NCBI GenBank assembly: GCA_029204225.1
Contig: CM055108.1
Location: 13,267,955 to 13,331,954, forward strand
DNA: 64,000 bases
DNA from: Diphasiastrum complanatum
Taxonomy: Eukaryota > Streptophyta > Lycopodiopsida > Lycopodiales > Lycopodiaceae
Direction: 5' to 3'
The translations under genes were made by a program, and so were the position numbers. Below are positions 58,806 to 64,000 of the stretch, one piece after another. Numbering within the stretch: position 1 is the first letter of the stretch; each line of letters opens with the position of its first letter. The notes under the pieces were generated by a model that saw nothing but the letters and a program-made list of their open reading frames with translations, ran no database searches and was not told the DNA's origin.

Positions 58806-59487
58806 TGTAAAAATTACAGCAAATAAGGATCCTAAAACACTTGAAATGATGAGGAAAACAATAGATTATGATTTCATAAGATTAGCACAAGTTGAACCAT
58901 CAAAATCCATCAAAAATCTATGCTTGAACCTCACTAAATGGCCCAAATCCTTGAAGAAGGCTTCACACGTGTGAAAGTACGGCCCCCCACAGTCTGAGTA
59001 CTGTACACCAGACCTACATTCAATCCTATAATCATTAGTAATCACAAGTACTCAAACAATTATGAACATAGAGAGCAATTGCACCATTATGAGAGAAAAA
59101 ACATGAAATTGCTTGATTGATTTTGGTGAGATATCATCACCTATATATACATGATCCATCACGGTTTTGGGCAGGTATGAGTAGCCCTAAACCTATCCCT
59201 AATGCTAATTTTGGTGGATCTTTCATCCCTACCAAGTTAGGGTTGGAATCTTGGAAATCCCTCAACAATGCAAAAATTACCAAAAATAGCTCCTATTTTT
59301 TCTCCCTTGTATCTAAGCATAATTTGGACTCATTCCAAAGGTTCTAACACTTAGGTCTACTTGAGAACATCCTTATGAATGGAATCCTATGCTATTTGGC
59401 ACGTGTGACAAGCCACATCATGACCATCTAACTATTTACAAGTCATATGACCAAAACTAGTCAAGCTAGAATTGTGAATTTTTAACA
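58806..59487 (-). repeat. 5' LTR of B (family 1)
   Basis: 682 bp; palindrome core CACACGTGTG at 58964-58973. It carries the B-type diagnostic bases that reappear in the 5' LTR of C. Confidence 0.97.
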
Positions 59488-59762
59488 AAGACAGCAAGAG
59501 ATGTATATTGATTAATCGAATTTAGAGTTATATATTTCATTTTTGATCAATAGTTTCTTATTTCCTAAATTGTCTTAAGTTGTCTCTTACTTTCACATAT
59601 AATTTTTGCACGCACATTTAATCAGAGCTAATACTATTCTATTAGTACATAGATCAATTACAGACCCGATTGAAGACACTAATATTAGTGTGATTTATTC
59701 AAACTTTCATCGTGTTATCTATGGAAGAATAATTACTATTTTTCTTATAGTGGTATCAGAGC
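59488..59762 (+). repeat. LTR end and primer site of a decayed copia element
   Basis: A/T-rich sequence typical of an LTR 3' end, with TGGTATCAGAGC at 59751-59762. The LTR terminus itself is mutated (no clean CA). Confidence 0.55.
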
Positions 59763-59934
59763 ATACGGAATTAAATCTGATATAGTGGTATCGGAGTATA
59801 TAGGTTCAAAGTTGATACAATGATATCAGAATGAATCAGAGTCGATATCGTGAATTCTTCACATCCCTCTTAGCATTCTTCATACATCCATCAACAAGCC
59901 GCTATTTGGAGTGATTCAAAAAAATAGAAGATGT

Positions 59935-60500
59935 TGTCCATCATCAATATTCAGGCTAAGATAACTACGAACTTGGACCCAGAAGGTTCAAATTACTTGA
60001 TTTGAAAATTAAAGACCACTCTTATTGAAGGGCGAAGGTCTATGGCAATGAGTAGAACAATAGAGGAGAAGCAAGTAGCTAATCCTGGCAAAGAACTTCA
60101 AGAATGGAGTTTAAAAAATGACAAAGCTATAGCAATTATTGCGTCTTTAGTGCACGACAATATGATGTTAGATCTTACATCAATTTTGAACGCAAAAGAT
60201 TTATGGGAAGAATTGCAAACCAAGAATGAGACTCGATCTCGTAATCAAATCATATTCTTGGAAGACCAATTAGCTTGACCTACAGTGGGATGACAAAGAC
60301 CTGAACACATTCTTGTGAAAGATAAAAGATCTGTTTATTTCCTTGCAGAATTCCCGTGCAAAAAATACAATTTCTAAGGAAAAACAGCTTAGTTATTTTC
60401 TTCGAGCCCTACCCAGGTCATTCCACACAACAAGAACCTTATTGGCGAAAGATGCGACTATGACACTTCAAAAGGCAATAGTGAAAAAATTTGTAGCAAG
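59935..60500 (+). pseudogene. Tork-like copia gag fragment
   Basis: Begins near ATG 59935 with NLDPEGSNYLI, an in-frame TGA, then the open piece 60042-60278 with LQEWSLKNDKAIAIIASLVHDNMML and AKDLWEELQ, the classic Gag (UBN2-type) pattern of Tork/Tnt1-like copia. A further piece near 60343 has LSYFLRALPRSFHTTRTLL. It stops at an LTR scrap of family 3. Confidence 0.8.
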
Positions 60501-60665
60501 TTCACACATGTGGGGAATGATCCTCAAGTGTGAATGATCTTATTAAGCTTTATGATTAGCACACAAACTGATTCTAGATTGAATATCAAGATCTAGTATA
60601 GAATTTAATGGCTTAATCACAATCTAGCATGCTAAGAATCAAATAATGATAGCTTTGATAAACAA
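60500..60665 (-). repeat. Family-3 LTR fragment, minus orientation
   Basis: Aligns with the reverse of the end of the E LTR: TCACACATGTGGGGAATGATCC, then CTTATTAAGCTTTATGATTAGCACA, ATTCTAGATTGAAT, and CACAATCTAGCATGCTAAGAATC. Only about 165 bp survive. Confidence 0.85.
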
Positions 60666-62960
60666 GAGAGAAAATTGGCATTTGTATAGCCTACCAACAT
60701 TGGCGCTTCAGGCTGATCATACTTCAAACCAAAATTCAATGTCCCTCGAATGTATCTGAGAATACGTTTAGCAGACTTCCAATGTGCTTGACTAGGATCT
60801 TGCATAAATTGACTAACAGCACCAACATCATAAAAAATATCAGGTCGTGTGTGTGTCAAATAAGTCAAACTACCCACCAGTTGTCTATACAAATAAGCAT
60901 CCACATTCTCAGATTCATCATATGCAATAAGCTTCATGTTGACATCCATAGGTGTACTCAAAGGCTTACAATCCTGCATATTGAACTTCTCGTGCATATT
61001 TTCTTTGTGTAAGAAAGACCATGTCTTCCTTTTGCCATGCTTCAATGCCAAGACAATAGTGCATCAATCCTAGATCACTCATGTCAAAAGCATTGGAAAG
61101 ATCTGCTTTTATTTCATCAATTAAGCTCTCATTACTTCCTGTAATAGTCAAATCATCCATGTACAACACAATGAACACTATATCTGAGTCTTGTCTTAGA
61201 ATGTAAAGATTAGAATCAGCATCACTCTTTACCATTCCCCTTCGCTTGAAGTGTTCATCAATGCAAGAGTACCATGCCCGTGGTGCTTGCTTCAATCCAT
61301 AAATGGCTTTGTTGAGCTTACAAACGAGATGCTCTCTCCCTGGCTCAACAAATCCTTGAGGTTGTACTAAGTACACCTCTTCATCCAGCACTCCATTAAG
61401 AAAAGCAGATTTAACGTCCATTTGCTGGATCTTCCAACCATAGAAAATAAAAATAGCAATGATAGAACATATAGTTACCATCTTAGCTACGGGTGCGAAG
61501 GTTTCCTCAAAATCAATACCTTACTGCTGCTCAAATCCTCTCGCAACCAACCATGCTTTGTACTTGTTGAGTTGCCCATCAGCTCCATATTTGATCTTGT
61601 ATATCCATTTGCAGTGATAGGCGTCTTACCATCAGGTAGCTCAACCAAGTTCCACGTCCTATTTTTCGTTATAGCTTCCATTTCTGTTTTCATAGCTTCA
61701 CGCCACTCCTTGTGCTCCTTTGCTTTATCAAAAATTTTTGGTTTTTGAGCATTGAGCACAGAACCCATTAGGGCTAGATTCATCTCTACTCTTGTAGGAG
61801 GTTTTCGATTTCTACTTGATCTTCTAAGCTCTCCCTGCTCACTTGATTCGGGAATATCTCCCTTATTAGCATCACTTGTTACTAACAAGTACCACTTAGG
61901 CACTCTCCTAGGAATCTCATTATTGACCCTGTCTTTTTCCATTGGCTCTTCCATATTGACACCAACTTCTTCCTTCACTTGAACTTTAGCTTTATCATCA
62001 AAGGGATCAATTGTCAATTTTATTTGGTCATTTTGACCCATCTCATCAAAATTAGTATCTATGAAAATCACAATCTTTTGTGATCTGTGTCATACATCTT
62101 GTTTGCCTTGCTCTTTCATCATATCCAAGGAAAATACACTTAACAGCTTTTGCATCCAGCTTCTTTCATTTTTCATCAGGTACATGAGCATAAGCATCAC
62201 AACCAAATACTCGTAAATGAGAAACATTAGGTTTCTTTCAAGTAAAAGCTTCGTAAGGTGTCTTACCCTCCACGGACTTCGTAGGACACCGATTCAAGAT
62301 ATGAGTAGTTGTGTTGCATGCTTCTGCCCAAAAAGTATTTGGCAAACCCTTGCTCTTAAGCATTGCCCTAGCCATCTGTTTTTCCATTCTGTTGTGGTGA
62401 ATAGGGTGTAGTGGGTTTTCTCTTGATCCACTGATCCTTGCAAAAGTTTATAAATTCTGTTGAAAAATACTCACTGCCACCATCTGATCTGAGGGTCTTA
62501 ATATAACAACCTGTTTATTTTTCAACTAGAGCCTTGAACTCTCTAAACTTGGCAAAAGCATCAGATTTCTTGCTTATGAAATAAACTCAGATATGTCTAC
62601 TATAGTCATCAATGAATGTGATGAAATAGTAACAACCACTAATGGACCTAGTTTGTATTGGTCCACACAGATCACTATGAACAAGATCAAGAATGCCATT
62701 GGCTCTTCTTGCTCCATCTTTGGGAAATCTCTCTCTATCTTGTTTTCCCAAAATGCAACCCTCACAATTTTTTCCTTCAAAAGAGATATCAGGCAATCCA
62801 ACAACTAGATTACCTCTTTTAAGAATTTGCAAGCTTTGAGCACTGATATGACCAAACCTTTGATGCCAAAGATCACTTCAACTATCAACAATGCTTACCG
62901 TAGCTTGAGTAAAAGATCTCGCATTCAATTTGTAGAGTCGATTCCCATTGACTCTAGCTC
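60666..62960 (-). pseudogene. Element G integrase, RT and RNase H start
   Basis: Integrase: ISFEGKNCEGCILGKQ (HHCC end), FITFIDDYSRHI near 62600, an ILRSDGGSEY-like site near 62480, then TPIHHNRMEKQMA with the usual NG.AER replaced, and VFGCDAY. The linker carries SRNRKPPTRVEMNLAL. RT: EWREAMKTEMEAI, MDVKSAFLNGVLDEEVY, NKAIYGLKQAPRAWY and LYMDDLTITG (YMDD instead of YVDD). RNase H start: HWKSAKRILRYIRGTLNFGL and YTNANF (GYTDADF altered). Frameshifts and stops lie near 61490, 61545, 62070 and 62540. Confidence 0.88.
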
Positions 62961-62973
62961 CTGTAGCAATCAC

Positions 62974-63824
62974 TTAGTAGTGATTCTTGATGTCTTTGAC
63001 AAGACATTTGTCACTGTCAAACTCAACCTTGAGTTGTTGACCAGCCATCGTCCGAACAGATAGTAGATTGTTAGCTAAGCCAGGTACATATTGCACATTG
63101 CTTATCTGCTTTATCTTCCCGCTGGATAACTTCACTGGTACCACTCCAACTCCTTTAACATATAGCAATTTGCCATCAGCTTGTCCAACTTCATCACCAT
63201 TGTCAGTTTCCTTGAGTTCTGAAAAGCACTCTTTTCTTGAAGTCATGTGCTTGGATGCACCACTATCAATATACCATGTATCCTTGGCTTCATCACTTGT
63301 CATTAATGCTGTAATGAACAATTTTATGAATTCTCACCAGTATCATCTTCATATTGATCATCATCGTATTGATGTTGATCAGTATAATTGTCTTCATAAT
63401 AATAGTCATCAAATTGATGTTGATCAGCATAATTTCCCGCTTGCCATTTGTCTTTTCTTTGTTCTGTCTCCTTCTGTTTCTTGAAGCATTCACGCTCCCA
63501 ATGGCCAGGTTTGTTGCAGTACCTACAATTTCCAGGTTTATTTTGTCTTGAATAGCCGCGTCCTTGACCTCGACCTTGATTCCAATTGCCTCGATTCAGA
63601 CTATCATTGACTTGCTCATGAAATTGTTGAAATGATCCCCGACTTGAGTTTCCTCCTCTCAATTGATACCTTCCACGGCCAAATCTTCCACCTCGTCTTC
63701 TAACTGCAAGAGCTTGATCATAGCTCCTACAAAAGTTATCTTGAAATCTAAGTTGCTCAAAGTTGACACTTGGTTTGGTAATTCTAAAGCTAGTGTATGT
63801 TTTGCTCTGAAATATTAAGATCAA
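62974..63824 (-). pseudogene. Element G Gag C-terminus and protease
   Basis: The open piece 63324-63824 has an Arg/Gly-rich stretch (RRGGRFGRGRYQLRGG) and the zinc knuckle CRYCNKPGHWEREC, then a tandem DQHQ(F/Y)DD repeat. After a shift at about 63320, protease follows with WYIDSGASKHMT and LYVKGVGVVPVKL, ending ANNLLSVR. This is the Gag-protease region of Tork/Tnt1-like copia. Confidence 0.9.
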
Positions 63825-64000
63825 TTATTTTTATCACCTTCGGTGAGGTGAGTCATTGTCCAAGTGCCTTGAGAGACTCTGGGGGTTTCTCCTCTTGGTT
63901 TTTGACGAGTTCAATTGAAAAGCATAAGATTTTTGACTCCCGACGCTACTCTAAAACTTGATGATCAATTGGTTGTAAGTATGAAAAGAGAAGATCTTCT
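63825..64000 (-). other. Gag upstream region, edge of window
   Basis: Presumably the N-terminal gag of element G interrupted by non-coding sequence; no clear frame. Confidence 0.3.

Larger units (their letters stand above)
53469..59487 (-). mobile_element. Element B: family-1 copia element, near-complete, one in-frame stop
   Basis: Complete 5' LTR (58806-59487), primer site, leader, one Gag-Pol frame of 1322 codons with a single TAG, and a 3' LTR lacking its last part (about 140 bp missing at the left end, 53469). LTRs differ at about four of 543 shared positions. Right flank AAGAC; no adjacent left duplication because the LTR end is lost. It is the most complete family-1 copy in the window. 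Confidence 0.96.
60666..64000 (-). mobile_element. Element G: decayed Tork-like copia element, runs off the right edge
   Basis: Gag, protease, integrase, RT and the first part of RNase H can be followed from right to left on the minus strand; the rest of RNase H and the 3' LTR are cut off at the family-3 LTR fragment. The 5' LTR would lie beyond 64000. Related to the 59.9-kb gag piece by motif style, but on the opposite strand. Confidence 0.88.

Overview
The window is nuclear DNA of a land plant, probably a vascular plant with a repeat-rich genome; the species cannot be told from sequence alone. The evidence is a dense pile of Ty1/copia LTR retrotransposons (initiator-Met-tRNA primer sites of the TGGTATCAGAGC type, CX2CX4HX4C Gag zinc knuckles, DSGAS proteases, D,D35E integrases, YVDD reverse transcriptases, TG...CA LTRs with 5-bp target duplications), long CT/AT/CA microsatellites, and one intronless plant-type gene. 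No bacterial, CRISPR, rRNA or tRNA signal was found.

Left arm (1-13.6 kb): decayed remnants only. These are a minus-strand copia RNase H end (about 3.0-3.5 kb), a fossil of an unidentified transposon-like protein (5.0-5.9 kb), a minus-strand LTR (6.4-7.2 kb), a primer site with LTR (8.9 kb), a plus-strand copia integrase-RT fossil (9.4-10.9 kb) and a minus-strand copia gag-protease fossil (11.4-12.6 kb).

13.6-21.3 kb: a scrambled copia element (here F) cut by two solo LTRs with perfect target duplications (GTGAG, CTTCT), a foreign LTR/leader and an inverted segment. Its 3' LTR carries a roughly 120-bp CT array.

22.2-42.5 kb: a 20.3-kb nest. Element E (target duplication AGGTA) was hit three times, by A (TCTTT), D (AGAGA) and C (TTTTC). 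A and C belong to the same family as B (53.5-59.5 kb). Each copy of this family is broken differently: A lacks the integrase core, C lacks reverse transcriptase, and B is complete in layout except for one in-frame stop. D belongs to another family in which RT is replaced by an unrelated segment of about 1.07 kb, in frame with integrase. Related copies of that segment lie at 16.2-17.1 and 19.4-19.9 kb. This is the most novel item in the window.

42.5-53.5 kb: a lower-repeat island holding the only credible host gene (46676-48325, 549 aa, plant protein of unknown function with an SMI1/KNR4-like stretch), flanked by microsatellites and one gag fossil.

53.5-64 kb: element B, then a short plus-strand gag fossil, an LTR scrap, and a long decayed minus-strand Tork-like copia element running off the right edge. 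Cross-family comparison shows a shared palindromic decamer CACACGTGTG in the transcribed half of several otherwise different LTR families. All identities and mismatch counts quoted were made by eye.
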